NCBI RefSeq assembly: GCF_012926615.1
Contig: NZ_JABBNU010000008.1
Location: forward strand, 62,001-126,000
Source of the DNA: Marinigracilibium pacificum
Lineage (GTDB): Bacteria > Bacteroidota > Bacteroidia > Cytophagales > Cyclobacteriaceae
Direction: 5' to 3'
DNA: 64,000 nucleotides
Below are positions 38,647 to 48,877 of the stretch, one piece after another; position 1 is the stretch's first letter, and the number at the start of each line of letters is the position of its first letter. The position numbers and the translations under genes are program-made. The notes under the pieces were generated by a model, which saw nothing but the letters and a program-made list of their open reading frames with translations, did no database searches and was not told the origin of the DNA.

Positions 38647-39963
38647 TTAGACAGCAGCTGCTTCTGAGCGCCCTTTAACTTTCCCAGATTTCATCAACCC
38701 TTCGTAATGGCGCATTAATAAATAACTTTCAATTTGCTGTAGAGTATCCAGAATTACACCAACCATGATCAATAAGCTGGTTCCACCATAAAACTGTGAG
38801 AACATTGGTGAAACACCTGCTAATGTTGCGAATGCTGGTAAAATTGCTACAATCGCTAAGAATAATGATCCTGGTAGAGTGATTTTAGTTAATACACTAT
38901 CTAAATACTCTGAGGTATCCTTACCTGGTTTAACACCTGGAATAAATCCACCATTTCTCTTTAAACCATCGGCAATTTCAGTTGGATTAACTGTGATTGC
39001 TGTATAGAAGAAAGTAAATAGAATAATTAATATAGCAAAAGTGATATTATATACTGGTGTCTGGTAATTTGAGAACGTAGTAACAAAATAGTTACCCAGA
39101 TCTGTGTCCTGAAAAGGTTGAGCAAAAAGTGCGGGTAAGAACATCAATGCCTGAGCAAAGATGATAGGCATTACACCAGAACTATTTACCTTAAGTGGAA
39201 TATACTGTCTCTGTCCTCCATAAGCTCTTCCTCCAGATACATGCGCTTTTGCATAATTTACAGGAATTCTTCTTACAGCTTTAGTTAGAGCTACAACAGC
39301 CATAACTACAAAGAATAGAGCCACCATTTCAATAACGAAAAGAATTATCCCTCCCTGATCACCTTTTGAAGTAGCTTCAAAGATTAGTGAATTAGGGAAT
39401 CTTGAAATGATACCGATCATAATTAACATCGAAATACCATTTCCAATACCTTTATCAGTAATTCTTTCACCAAGCCACATACAGAACATAGTTCCTGAAG
39501 TAAGAATGATGGCAGAACTTATTTTGAAAAACAATGGGTCAACAACCACTGCTTCCTTCGGAATATAAGCCGTAAGGTAACCAATTGATTGACCCAATGT
39601 TATTATAATAGTTAAAACTCTTGTGATCTGAGTCAATCTTTTACGACCGCTCTCCCCTTCTTTTTGCAATCTCTGGAAATGAGGTATTGCTATGGTTAGC
39701 AATTGAACTACGATCGATGCCGAAATATAAGGCATAATACCAAGGCCAAAAATCGCTGCATTATTAAATGCTCCACCTAAAAAGCTGTCTAAGAGACCGA
39801 AAATTCCGTCTGCTTGTTCAGGTAATAGGTCTGGATTAACGCCAGGTAAAACGATAAAAGACCCAAGGCGGAAAATAATTAAAAAGCCAAGGGTATTAAG
39901 GATCCTAGTTCTTAGTTCCTCAATCGAAAAAATGTTCCTAATGGTCGTAATAAACTTTTTCAT
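38647..39963 (-). CDS. secY: Preprotein translocase subunit SecY
   Basis: SecY forms the protein-conducting channel of the inner membrane with SecE and SecG. The 438-residue protein shows ten hydrophobic helices, with the plug and first helices at FIVLPGVNPDLLPEQ, GLGIMPYISASIVVQLL in helix 2, and the cytosolic loop GGFIPGVKPGKDTSEYL. It lies at the end of the spc group, eight bases after rplO, and precedes map. Confidence 0.97.
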   Translation of the reverse strand: MKKFITTIRNIFSIEELRTRILNTLGFLIIFRLGSFIVLPGVNPDLLPEQADGIFGLLDSFLGGAFNNAAIFGLGIMPYISASIVVQLLTIAIPHFQRLQKEGESGRKRLTQITRVLTIIITLGQSIGYLTAYIPKEAVVVDPLFFKISSAIILTSGTMFCMWLGERITDKGIGNGISMLIMIGIISRFPNSLIFEATSKGDQGGIILFVIEMVALFFVVMAVVALTKAVRRIPVNYAKAHVSGGRAYGGQRQYIPLKVNSSGVMPIIFAQALMFLPALFAQPFQDTDLGNYFVTTFSNYQTPVYNITFAILIILFTFFYTAITVNPTEIADGLKRNGGFIPGVKPGKDTSEYLDSVLTKITLPGSLFLAIVAILPAFATLAGVSPMFSQFYGGTSLLIMVGVILDTLQQIESYLLMRHYEGLMKSGKVKGRSEAAAV

Positions 39964-39971
39964 TCCTCTAA

Positions 39972-40418
39972 TTAAAGTGTTGTTACTGTTCCTCCTGCCT
40001 TTTCAATAGCTTCTTTAGCTGAAGCTGAAAATTTATGAGCAGTAACCGCTAATTTAGCCTTTAATTCTCCTTTACCAAGAATTTTGATCAAATCATTTTT
40101 CTGAGCGAAGCCATTATCGATCAAAACTTGGAGATCTACAGTTTCTATTTTTTTGTTATCAGCTAACTCTTGTAATTGGTACAAGTTAACTGGCTTGTAT
40201 TCAACTCTGTTAGGATTTCTGAAGCCAAACTTTGGAACCCTTCTTTGAAGAGGCATCTGACCACCTTCAAATCCTGCTTTGCTGCTATATCCTGATCTAG
40301 ATTTAGCACCTTTATGTCCTCTTGTTGACGTTCCACCATGTCCTGAACCCTGACCTCTACCAATACGTTTAGTACTTTTAGTTGATCCTGCGGCTGGTTT
40401 TAAAGTATGTAATTTCAT
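39972..40418 (-). CDS. rplO: Ribosomal protein uL15
   Basis: L15 is a late-assembly protein of the 50S subunit. The 148-residue protein has the basic Gly-rich N-terminal arm [20 protein letters not shown] and the core [18 protein letters not shown], with a C-terminal [15 protein letters not shown]. It starts in a four-base overlap with rpmD. Confidence 0.97.
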   Translation of the reverse strand: MKLHTLKPAAGSTKSTKRIGRGQGSGHGGTSTRGHKGAKSRSGYSSKAGFEGGQMPLQRRVPKFGFRNPNRVEYKPVNLYQLQELADNKKIETVDLQVLIDNGFAQKNDLIKILGKGELKAKLAVTAHKFSASAKEAIEKAGGTVTTL

Positions 40419-40594
40419 ATCTCAGTTACATTTACCAAGTGACTAACTTTATTGATCATACCCGCTATTTGAGGAGTTTTTTCTACCTCTACGGATTTGT
40501 TGATACGTCCTAGGCCCAGAGCTTCAATAGTTCTAACCTGTCTTTTTGGACGACCAATCGTACTTCTTACTTGCGTTATTTTAACCTTCGCCAT
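40415..40594 (-). CDS. rpmD: Ribosomal protein uL30
   Basis: This 59-codon gene was read directly from the minus strand between rpsE and rplO. The protein starts [20 protein letters not shown] and continues with [12 protein letters not shown] and [10 protein letters not shown], the standard short bacterial L30. Its stop overlaps the rplO start by four bases and it begins five bases after rpsE, so it is embedded in the spc group as expected. Confidence 0.96.
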   Translation of the reverse strand: MAKVKITQVRSTIGRPKRQVRTIEALGLGRINKSVEVEKTPQIAGMINKVSHLVNVTEI

Positions 40595-40599
40595 AATCT

Positions 40600-41121
40600 T
40601 TAACCGTTAAAAACTTTTTCAAGTTCAACACCTCTTGTTTGTGCCACAGTGTAGGCATCACGTAATTTTGACAATCCATTGAAAGTTGCCTTAACTACGT
40701 TATGTGGGTTTGATGACCCTTTTGATTTAGCGAGTACGTCTGTAATTCCTGCACTTTCAAGTACAGCACGCATAGCACCACCGGCGATTACTCCAGTACC
40801 GTGAGATGCAGGTTTGATCAATACTAGTCCACCACCGTATTTACCAACGGTTTCGTGAGGAACAGATCCTTTTAGTACAGGGACTTTGATCAGATTCTTT
40901 TTAGCATCGTCAATGCCTTTTGTGATAGCATCAGTTACTTCATTAGCTTTACCTAATCCGTAACCTACTACTCCGTTACCATCTCCTACTACAACAATTG
41001 CAGAGAAACTGAAACGTCTACCACCTTTTACTACTTTAGCTACACGCTTAATTGCAACGACCCTTTCTTTCAGGTCCAATTCACTCGCTTTTACTGATCT
41101 TATTGTACTACTTTGTGACAT
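40600..41121 (-). CDS. rpsE: Ribosomal protein uS5
   Basis: S5 lies at the mRNA entry side and affects decoding accuracy. The 173-residue protein has the double-stranded RNA-binding domain [19 protein letters not shown] followed by [12 protein letters not shown], and the C-terminal domain [19 protein letters not shown]. It is preceded by rplR by four bases. Confidence 0.97.
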   Translation of the reverse strand: MSQSSTIRSVKASELDLKERVVAIKRVAKVVKGGRRFSFSAIVVVGDGNGVVGYGLGKANEVTDAITKGIDDAKKNLIKVPVLKGSVPHETVGKYGGGLVLIKPASHGTGVIAGGAMRAVLESAGITDVLAKSKGSSNPHNVVKATFNGLSKLRDAYTVAQTRGVELEKVFNG

Positions 41122-41125
41122 ATTC

Positions 41126-41479
41126 TTAGAATTTTAGGCCTCCTTCTCTAGCACCATCTGCTAGTGACTTTATTCTGCCATGGTAGCGGTATCCACTACG
41201 ATCGAACACGATAGTCTCGATGCCATTTGATTTTGCTTTTTCAGCAAGTTTTTTACCTACAGTACTTGCATCTTCTACATTGAAGTTCTTCTTTGAAGGA
41301 TTCAACTCTTTTGAAGAAGCAAATGCAAGAGTGTTACCGTTGATGTCATCGATTAACTGAGCATAAATTGACGTATTACTTTTGTATACGCTCAAACGAG
41401 GACGCTCAGCTGTACCACTAATTTTTTTACGTATTCCTCTTCTTATTCGTAATCTGCGGTTATATTTCTTAATAGCCAT
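41126..41479 (-). CDS. rplR: Ribosomal protein uL18
   Basis: L18 binds 5S rRNA with L5. The 117-residue protein has [20 protein letters not shown] then [18 protein letters not shown], and ends with [20 protein letters not shown], as usual. Spacing to rplF is 11 bases. Confidence 0.97.
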   Translation of the reverse strand: MAIKKYNRRLRIRRGIRKKISGTAERPRLSVYKSNTSIYAQLIDDINGNTLAFASSKELNPSKKNFNVEDASTVGKKLAEKAKSNGIETIVFDRSGYRYHGRIKSLADGAREGGLKF

Positions 41480-41490
41480 ATTACTTCTTA

Positions 41491-42042
41491 TTATTTAGCA
41501 GCTGTTTTACCTGCTTTACGTCTAATTCTTTCACCTACAAAGCGAATACCTTTACCTTTGTAAGGTTCAACTTTTCTTAGTGATCTAATTTTAGCTGCAA
41601 CCTGCCCGATTAATTGCTTATCGTTACTTTCAAGAGTTACGATAGGGTTTTTACCTTTTTCAGTAGCAGCATTCACCTTAACCTCTTCAGGTATCTCAAA
41701 GAAAATACTGTGAGAGTAACCTAGGTTAAGTTCTAGTAACTGACCTTGAGCTGCAGCTTTGTAACCTACACCCACAAGTTCTAGTTCTTTTTTATACCCG
41801 GCTGTAACACCCTCGATCATGTTGGCAACTAATGCACGAGTTAAACCGTGCATTGCCTTATGCTTCTTTTGCTCAGATGGACGCTCAAATGAAACTACTC
41901 CATCCTCGATAGACACACTTATCTCCTCGCTCAAAACCTGAGTCAATTCGCCTTTCGGTCCTTTGACAGTTACTTCTCCAGGTTTGTGAGTTATTGTTAC
42001 ACCTTCAGGTATATTTATCGGTTTTTTACCAATTCGTGACAT
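41491..42042 (-). CDS. rplF: Ribosomal protein uL6
   Basis: L6 lies near the factor-binding site of the 50S subunit. I start the protein at ATG 42042 ([17 protein letters not shown]), giving 183 residues; an upstream in-frame ATG at 42081 lies inside rpsH and adds residues foreign to L6. The two L6 repeats are visible, with the signature [20 protein letters not shown] near the end. Confidence 0.96.
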   Translation of the reverse strand: MSRIGKKPINIPEGVTITHKPGEVTVKGPKGELTQVLSEEISVSIEDGVVSFERPSEQKKHKAMHGLTRALVANMIEGVTAGYKKELELVGVGYKAAAQGQLLELNLGYSHSIFFEIPEEVKVNAATEKGKNPIVTLESNDKQLIGQVAAKIRSLRKVEPYKGKGIRFVGERIRRKAGKTAAK

Positions 42043-42052
42043 AATTTCCTTA

Positions 42053-42451
42053 TTAGTATACGTAGCATAAAACTTCACCACCGATATTCTGTGTACGTGC
42101 TTCCTTGTCAGTCATCACTCCTTTACTAGTAGAAATGATAGCTACACCAAGTCCGTTTAATACACGTGGTAATTCGGAGGCTTGCGCATATTTTCTCAAA
42201 CCAGGCTTACTAACACGCTCTAGATGAACGATAGCAGGAGCCTTGGTTACAGGGTTATACTTTAACGCGATTTTAATTGTGCCCTGTACATTCACATCAT
42301 CTTCGAATTTATATCCCTGGATATACCCTTTGTCATGAAGGATTTTAGTCAATTCCTTCTTAATATTCGAAGCCGGAAGCTCTACCACACGGTGGTTAGC
42401 TTTCTGCGCGTTTCTAATCCTTGTTAAATAATCTGCTATTGGATCAGTCAT
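42053..42451 (-). CDS. rpsH: Ribosomal protein uS8
   Basis: S8 binds the central domain of 16S rRNA and in E. coli represses the spc operon through its own mRNA. The 132-residue protein begins [20 protein letters not shown] and ends with [20 protein letters not shown] then VLCYVY, all normal. It is preceded by the largest gap in the spc group (89 bases), which holds a promoter-like box and a hairpin. Confidence 0.97.
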   Translation of the reverse strand: MTDPIADYLTRIRNAQKANHRVVELPASNIKKELTKILHDKGYIQGYKFEDDVNVQGTIKIALKYNPVTKAPAIVHLERVSKPGLRKYAQASELPRVLNGLGVAIISTSKGVMTDKEARTQNIGGEVLCYVY

Positions 42452-42473
42452 CTTTAATCAATAATATCGTTAA

Positions 42474-42491
42474 GCCTGATTTGAAACAGGC
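42474..42491 (-). promoter_or_regulatory. Hairpin in the rpsH leader
   Basis: GCCTG and CAGGC form a five-base stem around an eight-base loop, beginning about four bases after the promoter-like box and ending 22 bases before rpsH. It could protect or regulate an internal transcript, possibly through S8. This is inference from position. Confidence 0.5.
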
Positions 42492-42494
42492 GTG

Positions 42495-42525
42495 CAAAGA
42501 TAAAGAACTTTTCTTATAAATAAAA
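42495..42525 (-). promoter_or_regulatory. Internal promoter before rpsH
   Basis: On the minus strand a TATCTTTG box (42495-42502) is preceded, after exactly 19 bases, by TTTT (42522-42525), close to the TTTG -33 box. It lies in the 89-base gap between rpsN and rpsH and would give a leader of about 37-40 bases. Confidence 0.6.
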
Positions 42526-42540
42526 TAAAAGCGCTGATAA

Positions 42541-42810
42541 TTACCAGCTTGCTTTAGTTACACCCGGAATTTTACCTTCCAGAGCCATTTCTCTAAATGT
42601 TACCCTTGAGATACCAAACTTTCTCATGTAACCTTTAGGACGGCCGGTTAATTTACATCTGTTGTGTAATCTAACCGGAGAGGCATTTCTTGGAAGTTTA
42701 TCCAGTCCAACGTAATCGCCTGCAGCCTTAAGTTCTGCGCGTTTCTTAGCGTACTTTGCTACAAGTCTTTCACGCTTTCTTTCACGAGCTTTTAATGCTT
42801 CTCTTGCCAT
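42541..42810 (-). CDS. rpsN: Ribosomal protein uS14 (zinc-free form)
   Basis: S14 is a 30S head protein. The 89-residue protein is the long form without the CxxC zinc motifs (only one cysteine, in [19 protein letters not shown]). It ends in [20 protein letters not shown], as in E. coli. The gene lies six bases after rplE and before the 89-base gap. Confidence 0.96.
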   Translation of the reverse strand: MAREALKARERKRERLVAKYAKKRAELKAAGDYVGLDKLPRNASPVRLHNRCKLTGRPKGYMRKFGISRVTFREMALEGKIPGVTKASW

Positions 42811-42816
42811 AATTTC

Positions 42817-43371
42817 TTATTTGTTTTTGTTTACGAAAGGCATTCCAAGCGCTTTCAACAGTTCGTAACATTCTTCGTCAGTTTCGGCAGTAGTAACAAA
42901 CGTAATATCCATTCCGTTTATTTTTTTAACCTGATCGATACTGATTTCAGGGAAAATAATCTGCTCTTTTACGCCCAATGTATAGTTTCCACGACCATCA
43001 AAACCTTTATCACTTACACCACGGAAGTCTCTTACACGAGGTAAAGCAATGTTTAATAATCTATCAAGGAATTCATACATGCGCTCACCTCTCAAAGTAA
43101 CTTTTGCTCCGATTGGCATTCCTTCTCTTAGCTTAAAGTTAGAGACAGAATTTTTCGCTATAGTAGCTACAGCTTTCTGACCGGTGATGGCAGTTAACTC
43201 TTCAACACCAACATCAACTAATTTTTTATCGGCAACAGCAGCACCAATACCTTTGTTGATACAAATCTTGGTGATCTTAGGCACCTGCATTACAGATTTG
43301 TACTGAAACTTTTCTTTCAGTGCAGGTGAAATCTCGTTTAGATATTTATCTTTTAATCTAGGATTAGCCAT
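42817..43371 (-). CDS. rplE: Ribosomal protein uL5
   Basis: L5 binds 5S rRNA and contacts P-site tRNA. The 184-residue protein has [36 protein letters not shown] and [20 protein letters not shown], all standard. Its start overlaps the end of rplX by eight bases. Confidence 0.97.
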   Translation of the reverse strand: MANPRLKDKYLNEISPALKEKFQYKSVMQVPKITKICINKGIGAAVADKKLVDVGVEELTAITGQKAVATIAKNSVSNFKLREGMPIGAKVTLRGERMYEFLDRLLNIALPRVRDFRGVSDKGFDGRGNYTLGVKEQIIFPEISIDQVKKINGMDITFVTTAETDEECYELLKALGMPFVNKNK

Positions 43372-43708
43372 TTTTAATTACCTCTCCGGTTTTTTTAGAA
43401 TAACGTTGTAGTTTACCGTTTTCATCAACTTTACGTCCTACTTTAGTAGGCTCGCCAGTTGCTGGATCAACCAACATTAGGTTGCTCATGTGAATAGGTG
43501 CTTCAACCTTTTCGATACCGCCTTCTGGCTTAGTAGCTGATGGCTTAACATGTTTAGTAACAATATTAACACCTTCAACGATGGCACGATATTTTGAAGG
43601 GATCACCTCTAGAACTTTTCCTTCTTTACCGTTGTTATTTCCAGCAATAACTTTAACAGTATCACCCTTACGGATGTGGAATTTATTTGTTTTGTGTGCG
43701 TTCTTCAT
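43364..43708 (-). CDS. rplX: Ribosomal protein uL24
   Basis: L24 starts 50S assembly. The 114-residue protein has the KOW motif in [20 protein letters not shown] and later [20 protein letters not shown] with SNLMLVDP. Length is normal. It follows rplN by three bases and overlaps rplE. Confidence 0.97.
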   Translation of the reverse strand: MKNAHKTNKFHIRKGDTVKVIAGNNNGKEGKVLEVIPSKYRAIVEGVNIVTKHVKPSATKPEGGIEKVEAPIHMSNLMLVDPATGEPTKVGRKVDENGKLQRYSKKTGEVIKNG

Positions 43709-43711
43709 AAC

Positions 43712-44080
43712 TTAAAGTACTTCAGGAGCTAAAGAAACAATTTTCATGAATTGCCTTTCACGAAGTTCACGTGCAACAGGCCCGAAAATACGGGTTCCTC
43801 TAGGCTCGTCATTGTTATTCAGCAGCACAGCGGCATTGTCTTCGAAGCGAATATAAGATCCGTCTTTACGACGTACCTCTTTCTTCGTACGAACAACAAC
43901 AGCTCTTGAAACTGTACCTTTTTTCAGGTTGCTTGATGATAGTGCAGATTTTACTGTAACGATGATCTTATCACCAACAGAAGCGTATCGCTTTCCAGTA
44001 CCGCCAAGTACTCTTATACAAAGTACCTCTTTAGCACCACTGTTATCTGCAACGTTAAGTCTAGACTCTTGCTGTATCAT
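43712..44080 (-). CDS. rplN: Ribosomal protein uL14
   Basis: L14 lies at the subunit interface. The 122-residue protein starts [20 protein letters not shown] and has the family signature region [17 protein letters not shown] and [20 protein letters not shown]. It is the first gene of the spc group and follows rpsQ by two bases with no new promoter. Confidence 0.97.
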   Translation of the reverse strand: MIQQESRLNVADNSGAKEVLCIRVLGGTGKRYASVGDKIIVTVKSALSSSNLKKGTVSRAVVVRTKKEVRRKDGSYIRFEDNAAVLLNNNDEPRGTRIFGPVARELRERQFMKIVSLAPEVL

Positions 44081-44082
44081 GA

Positions 44083-44340
44083 TTACTTCGCTCTCTCAAT
44101 GATTTCTACTAATCTCCACCTTTTGTTTTTTGACATAGGTCGAGTTTCCATGATTCTTACTATATCTCCTATTCCGCACTCATTATTCTCATCGTGCGCA
44201 GTGAATTTGCTGGTCTTACCAACAAATTTACCGTAGATAGGATGTTTTTCTTTACGATCTACAGAAATGGTAATAGTCTTCTGCATTTTATTGCTAACAA
44301 CTTTACCTATTCTTTCTTTTCTTAAATTTCGTTTCTCCAT
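44083..44340 (-). CDS. rpsQ: Ribosomal protein uS17
   Basis: S17 is a primary-binding 30S protein with an OB-fold. The 85-residue protein has [20 protein letters not shown] and [20 protein letters not shown], as usual. It ends the S10 group. Confidence 0.97.
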   Translation of the reverse strand: MEKRNLRKERIGKVVSNKMQKTITISVDRKEKHPIYGKFVGKTSKFTAHDENNECGIGDIVRIMETRPMSKNKRWRLVEIIERAK

Positions 44341-44351
44341 TGCCTTTTACC

Positions 44352-44546
44352 TTATTTAGCAATTTCTTTTGCTCTGAGTTCTGTATTAAGACGAGCTATT
44401 AACCTTCTTGTTTCTCTAATCTTCATTGGATTTTCAATTGGAGATATTTCATGAGCAAATTTAAGTTTGCTCAATGATTCGGTTTCCTCGTTAATTCGAG
44501 CTTGTAGCTCTTCGGCTGTCAGAGATTTAATTTCACTCGTTTTCAT
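44352..44546 (-). CDS. rpmC: Ribosomal protein uL29
   Basis: L29 lies at the peptide exit and contacts the trigger factor. The 64-residue two-helix protein starts MKTSEIKSLTAEELQARINE and ends with ETRRLIARLNTELRAKE. It lies between rplP and rpsQ. Confidence 0.96.
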   Translation of the reverse strand: MKTSEIKSLTAEELQARINEETESLSKLKFAHEISPIENPMKIRETRRLIARLNTELRAKEIAK

Positions 44547-44550
44547 ACCC

Positions 44551-44970
44551 TTATTCAGTATAGTCTCTTCTTACAACAAATTTTGTACTGATAGGTAGCT
44601 TTTGCTGAGCTAATCTCATTGCTTCCTGAGCAAGTGCACGTGGCACTCCACCAGCTTCGAATAAGATTGTTCCAGGCTTAACTGTAGCCACCCAATACTC
44701 TGGAGCACCTTTACCCTTACCCATACGAACCTCTGCAGGTTTCTTTGTAATAGGCTTATCCGGGAAGATACGAATCCATACTTGACCCTGACGTTTCATT
44801 GCACGGGTCATCGCGATACGAGCAGCTTCGATTTGGCGAGATGTGATCCATCCTGGCTCAAGCGATTTAATCGCAAAAGAACCAAATGCAATGGTATAAC
44901 CACGTTGAGCTATTCCTTTAACTCTACCCTTCTGCTGCTTTCTAAATTTTGTTCTTTTAGGTTGTAACAT
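44551..44970 (-). CDS. rplP: Ribosomal protein uL16
   Basis: L16 helps position tRNA in the A site. The 139-residue protein starts [20 protein letters not shown] and has the signature regions [19 protein letters not shown] and [20 protein letters not shown]. It follows rpsC by 46 bases. Confidence 0.97.
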   Translation of the reverse strand: MLQPKRTKFRKQQKGRVKGIAQRGYTIAFGSFAIKSLEPGWITSRQIEAARIAMTRAMKRQGQVWIRIFPDKPITKKPAEVRMGKGKGAPEYWVATVKPGTILFEAGGVPRALAQEAMRLAQQKLPISTKFVVRRDYTE

Positions 44971-45016
44971 TTTTAAAATTTGTTAACGTTCAGCAATCAT
45001 TTAAAACCTGCGTCGG

Positions 45017-45733
45017 TTAGCGTTTTCTACGTTGACGTTTTCTACCGCCTCCGCTGTTGTTATTACCTTGATTTGAACCACCTCCAACATTAGGTGATAA
45101 ATCACGCTTGCCGAACACTTCACCTTTAAAGATCCAAACTTTAATACCGATAATACCATAAACTGTATCGGCTTCAGAAACGTGATAGTCGATATCTGCA
45201 CGTAGGGTATGCAAAGGGATACGACCTTCTTTATATTGCTCAGTACGAGCCATTTCAGCGCCACCAAGACGTCCGCTAACTTTGATCTTAATTCCTTGAG
45301 CTCCAACTCTCATTGCAGAAGAAATAGCTTGTTTCATAGCTCTTCTGTAAGAGATACGAGCTTTAAGCTGTTGTGCAATGCTGTCGCCTACAAGTTTGGC
45401 ATCTAACTCTGGGCGTTTGATCTCAAAGATATTGATCTGAACATCTTTACCAGTTAACTTTTTAAGCTCTTCTTTGATCCTGTCAACTTCAGAGCCACCT
45501 TTCCCGATAACGACTCCGGGGCGGGCAGTGTGAATGGTAAGTGTGATACGCTTAAGGGTGCGTTCTATAACTACTTTAGAGATACCACCTTTTGGTATCC
45601 TAGCTGCTACATATTGTCTTATTTTGTGGTCTTCTACTAGCTTATCGCTGAAGTCCTTACCTCCAAACCAGGCAGAATCCCAACCTTTGATTATTCCAAG
45701 TCTAAGACCTATAGGATTTACTTTTTGTCCCAT
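45017..45733 (-). CDS. rpsC: Ribosomal protein uS3
   Basis: S3 lies at the mRNA entry pore and has helicase activity with S4 and S5. The 238-residue protein has the KH domain [20 protein letters not shown] and the S3 C-terminal signature [15 protein letters not shown]. The last 25 residues are a Gly/Asn-rich then basic tail ([11 protein letters not shown]). An overlapping frame at 45001-45306 is a shadow. Confidence 0.97.
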   Translation of the reverse strand: MGQKVNPIGLRLGIIKGWDSAWFGGKDFSDKLVEDHKIRQYVAARIPKGGISKVVIERTLKRITLTIHTARPGVVIGKGGSEVDRIKEELKKLTGKDVQINIFEIKRPELDAKLVGDSIAQQLKARISYRRAMKQAISSAMRVGAQGIKIKVSGRLGGAEMARTEQYKEGRIPLHTLRADIDYHVSEADTVYGIIGIKVWIFKGEVFGKRDLSPNVGGGSNQGNNNSGGGRKRQRRKR

Positions 45734-45735
45734 TC

Positions 45736-46128
45736 CTATTCGTTGTTATCTTTTTCCTGATTATTTTCTGCTGTGTGATCTACCGACTGAAGGCTATCAA
45801 CCACAATTGTTACGTGATTAGAGCGCTTTCTAATACGGTGTGCACGGCCTTGTGGAGCCGGACGAAGTCGCTTAAGCATACGACCACTATCTACGAAGAT
45901 TGTCTTAACATATAAGTCAGCTTCTTCCAAATCAGCATCTTCATTTTTTTGTTGCCAATTTGCGATAGCAGAAAGTAACAATTTTTCAAGCTTGGCAGAA
46001 CCATGCTTGGAATCAAACTTTAATATATTCAAGGCTCTGTTCACTCTTTCTCCACGGATCATATCCGCAACAAGACGCATCTTGCGTGGTGAAGTAGGCA
46101 CATTGTTTAATTTAGCTATTGCTTCCAT
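45736..46128 (-). CDS. rplV: Ribosomal protein uL22
   Basis: L22 lines the peptide exit tunnel with L4. The 130-residue protein has [19 protein letters not shown] and the tunnel hairpin region [20 protein letters not shown], typical. About 20 extra residues follow, Asp/Asn/Glu-rich. It overlaps nothing and is two bases before rpsC. Confidence 0.96.
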   Translation of the reverse strand: MEAIAKLNNVPTSPRKMRLVADMIRGERVNRALNILKFDSKHGSAKLEKLLLSAIANWQQKNEDADLEEADLYVKTIFVDSGRMLKRLRPAPQGRAHRIRKRSNHVTIVVDSLQSVDHTAENNQEKDNNE

Positions 46129-46139
46129 CTTTTAACCGC

Positions 46140-46418
46140 TTATCGTTTGCCTTTATCCTTTTTATTCACATGCCCTCTGTAGGTACGTGTTGGGGCAAAT
46201 TCACCTAATTTATGTCCTACCATGTTTTCAGTAACATAAACAGGGATAAATTTATTTCCGTTGTGGACCGCAAATGTGAATCCTACAAAATCCGGCGAAA
46301 TCATTGATCTTCTTGACCAGGTCTTGATCACTGATTTTTTGCCGCTTTCATTCATGGCATCTACTTTCTTTTCGAGCCTGAAATCAATATATGGTCCTTT
46401 TTTTAATGATCTAGCCAT
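46140..46418 (-). CDS. rpsS: Ribosomal protein uS19
   Basis: S19 lies in the 30S head with S13. The 92-residue protein begins [20 protein letters not shown] and has the signature [20 protein letters not shown] and [12 protein letters not shown]. It follows rplB by two bases. Confidence 0.97.
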   Translation of the reverse strand: MARSLKKGPYIDFRLEKKVDAMNESGKKSVIKTWSRRSMISPDFVGFTFAVHNGNKFIPVYVTENMVGHKLGEFAPTRTYRGHVNKKDKGKR

Positions 46419-46420
46419 AA

Positions 46421-47248
46421 TTATTTTTTCTTCCTTCTACTGATGATTAATCTGTCAGAGTATTTCTTTGGTTTACGAGTCTTCAAACCTTTAGTGTATA
46501 GACCGTTTCTTGATCTTGGATGTCCTCCAGAAGAACGACCTTCACCACCACCCATTGGGTGATCAACAGGGTTCATAACTACACCACGTACACGTGGACG
46601 TCTTCCTAACCATCTGTTACGACCTGCTTTTCCTAATCTCACATTCATGTGATCAGAATTACTAACAGCACCAATCGTAGCAAAACATCTGGTTAATACT
46701 CTTCTTGTTTCACCTGAAGGAAGCTTAATTGTAGCATAGTTTCCTTCACGAGCTAAAAGCTGAGCATAAGATCCTGCACTTCTAACCATTGAAGCACCTT
46801 TTCCAGGCTGTAATTCAACATTATGAATGATTGTACCTAGAGGAATGCTAGATAATGGTAGAGCATTTCCTACCTCAGGAGCTACACTTGCACCAGCGAT
46901 GATTTGTTGTCCTTCTTTTAATCCTTCAGGAGCAAGAATATATCTCTTCTCTCCATCAGCATAGTACAACAACGCGATGAAAGCTGTACGGTTCGGATCG
47001 TATTGGATAGCCTTTACCGTAGCAGGTATGTCTCTCTTATCTCTTTTAAAATCTACAATTCTATATTTTTGCTTATGACCACCACCAATGTAACGCATTG
47101 TCATACGTCCCTGGTTATTACGGCCACCTGATTTAGTCTTACCAACAACAAGAGATTTCTCTGGAGCCTCTTTGCTGATAGCACTGTAAACAGGAGCTAA
47201 TCTGTATCGTTGTCCCGGAGTTACCGGTCTTAATTTTTTAACTGCCAT
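46421..47248 (-). CDS. rplB: Ribosomal protein uL2
   Basis: L2 is needed for subunit joining and peptidyl transfer. The 275-residue protein has the OB-fold and SH3-like halves, with [20 protein letters not shown] and the signature [20 protein letters not shown] near the end, including the functional histidine. Its length is normal. Confidence 0.97.
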   Translation of the reverse strand: MAVKKLRPVTPGQRYRLAPVYSAISKEAPEKSLVVGKTKSGGRNNQGRMTMRYIGGGHKQKYRIVDFKRDKRDIPATVKAIQYDPNRTAFIALLYYADGEKRYILAPEGLKEGQQIIAGASVAPEVGNALPLSSIPLGTIIHNVELQPGKGASMVRSAGSYAQLLAREGNYATIKLPSGETRRVLTRCFATIGAVSNSDHMNVRLGKAGRNRWLGRRPRVRGVVMNPVDHPMGGGEGRSSGGHPRSRNGLYTKGLKTRKPKKYSDRLIISRRKKK

Positions 47249-47258
47249 TTCTCAGTTG

Positions 47259-47546
47259 TTATATACCACTGTAAAAATCTATTACTTCACCTTCCGCAAC
47301 TGTAACAATTGCTTTCTTGTAAGAAGGTTTTCTTCCTGAAAGAATCTGAGACTTTGTATATCTCGTTTTTTTCTTTCCAAGTACATTTATTGTGTTAACG
47401 GCTTCAACAGATACGCCGTAGGCTTGTTCAACAGCCTTTTTTATTTGCAGCTTATTGGCTTTTCGACTTACTACGAAGCCATACTTGCCACTTTCGTTCA
47501 TCTCCGAGACCTTTTCGGTCACAATAGGTTTAATCAGTACGCTCAT
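47259..47546 (-). CDS. rplW: Ribosomal protein uL23
   Basis: L23 is at the tunnel exit and docks trigger factor and SRP. The 95-residue protein has IKPIVTEKVSEMNESGKYGF and ANKLQIKKAVEQAYGVSVEAV, as expected. The trigger-factor glutamate near residue 18 cannot be placed with certainty. It follows rplD by three bases. Confidence 0.96.
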   Translation of the reverse strand: MSVLIKPIVTEKVSEMNESGKYGFVVSRKANKLQIKKAVEQAYGVSVEAVNTINVLGKKKTRYTKSQILSGRKPSYKKAIVTVAEGEVIDFYSGI

Positions 47547-47549
47547 GGC

Positions 47550-48179
47550 TTACTTATTAAAAAGTTTTTCCAATTTTTCTACACTGCCTTCGCTAATAAT
47601 CAGCGTGTCAGCATTTATCACTTTATACGTGCTCAGTTCATCACACGTAATAACATCAGTCTTTTGCACATTTCTGCTTGATAAGTATAAATTCTTATCT
47701 GCAGTATCTATTACAACTAATGTCTTCTTATCAGCTAATGACAGAGCATTTAGCATTGCTAAATAATCTTTTGTCTTAGGAGCATCAAAAGTTAATCCTT
47801 CTAATACTGTAATAGCTGAATCTTTTGCTTTATATGCTAAAGCACTTTTTCGCGCTAATTCCTTAACCTTCTTGTTAAGTTTAAATCCATAGTTTCTTGG
47901 TCTTGGACCGAATACACGTCCACCACCTTTGAAAACAGGAGATTTTATACTACCAGCACGAGCAGTACCTGTACCTTTTTGTTTCTTAAGTTTTCTGGTA
48001 GAACCAGTGATCTCAGCACGCTCTTTTGACTTGTGCGTTCCTTGTCTTTGATTAGCAAGGTATTGTTTCACATCAAGATATATTGCGTGGTCATTTGGTT
48101 CAATCCCAAAAACTGAATCAGCCAACTTAACCTTTCTGCCCGTATCCTCTCCGGTTTTTGATAATACTGTTATTTCCAT
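47550..48179 (-). CDS. rplD: Ribosomal protein uL4
   Basis: L4 lines the exit tunnel and, in E. coli, represses the S10 operon. The 209-residue protein has the tunnel-loop region [20 protein letters not shown] and [20 protein letters not shown]. It follows rplC by four bases. Autogenous control here is possible because the rplC leader contains competing hairpins, but it is unproven. Confidence 0.96.
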   Translation of the reverse strand: MEITVLSKTGEDTGRKVKLADSVFGIEPNDHAIYLDVKQYLANQRQGTHKSKERAEITGSTRKLKKQKGTGTARAGSIKSPVFKGGGRVFGPRPRNYGFKLNKKVKELARKSALAYKAKDSAITVLEGLTFDAPKTKDYLAMLNALSLADKKTLVVIDTADKNLYLSSRNVQKTDVITCDELSTYKVINADTLIISEGSVEKLEKLFNK

Positions 48180-48183
48180 GATC

Positions 48184-48816
48184 TTACTTCTCTAGAATTA
48201 AGTATGAATTTTTTGCACCGGGTACCGAACCACTAACAAGAATTAGATTCTCTTCTGGAAGAATCTTCATTACTTTTAAGTTCGTCACCTTAACTGATTT
48301 GTTTCCGGTTTGTCCAGCCATACGAACACCTTTGAATACTCTCGCAGGGTATGAAGCTGCACCGATTGATCCAGGTGCTCTTAGACGGTTGTGCTGACCA
48401 TGAGTTGCCTGACCTACACCACCAAATCCGTGACGTTTAACCACACCTTGAAAACCTTTACCTTTGCTTACGCCTTTTACATCAAGGAAATCGCCTTCCT
48501 CGAATACGTCTTTTACACTGACTTCTTTACCAAGCTCGACACCTCCTTCGAATTCAAGACGGAAGTCTCTGAATTCTACTACTTTAGCTTTAGGAGTAGT
48601 ATCTGCTTTTTTAAAGTGCCCTAACAATGCTTGAGGTGTACGCTTTTCTTTACGCTCACCATATGCTAATTGCACAGCATTGTAGCCGTCAGTTTCTTCA
48701 TTCTTCACTTGTGTAATAACACAAGGACCAGCCTCTATCACCGTGCATGCGACGTTTCGTCCATCGGCACCGTAAATGCTAGTCATTCCGATTTTTCTAC
48801 CAATTATTCCTGACAT
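48184..48816 (-). CDS. rplC: Ribosomal protein uL3
   Basis: L3 starts 50S assembly and reaches the peptidyl-transferase centre. The 210-residue protein starts [20 protein letters not shown] and has the signature [20 protein letters not shown] and [15 protein letters not shown]. It is the first gene of the S10 transcript here: a terminator separates it from rpsJ and a promoter with a hairpin leader precedes it. Confidence 0.97.
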   Translation of the reverse strand: MSGIIGRKIGMTSIYGADGRNVACTVIEAGPCVITQVKNEETDGYNAVQLAYGERKEKRTPQALLGHFKKADTTPKAKVVEFRDFRLEFEGGVELGKEVSVKDVFEEGDFLDVKGVSKGKGFQGVVKRHGFGGVGQATHGQHNRLRAPGSIGAASYPARVFKGVRMAGQTGNKSVKVTNLKVMKILPEENLILVSGSVPGAKNSYLILEK

Positions 48817-48834
48817 TTCTTATATTTTTAACTC

Positions 48835-48873
48835 CCTTTTGCACAACGAGTTGCGGATAAACCACGCAAAAGG
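48835..48873 (-). promoter_or_regulatory. rplC leader with two exclusive hairpins
   Basis: CCTTTTGC near the transcript start pairs perfectly with GCAAAAGG 23 bases later (48866-48873 with 48835-48842). The TTGCG at 48865-48869 can instead pair with CGCAA at 48851-48855. The two stems share bases and cannot coexist. This suggests a switch in the leader of the S10 transcript, possibly ruled by a ribosomal protein. The pairing is seen; the function is inferred. Confidence 0.55.
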
Positions 48874-48877
48874 ACTG

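Noticed and set aside
42043-42081. N-terminal extension of L6
   Set aside because: The extra residues lie inside rps[10 protein letters not shown] at 42042 is the conserved start.
45001-45306. Second minus-strand frame inside rpsC
   Set aside because: It overlaps the well-supported rpsC gene out of frame and has no family features.
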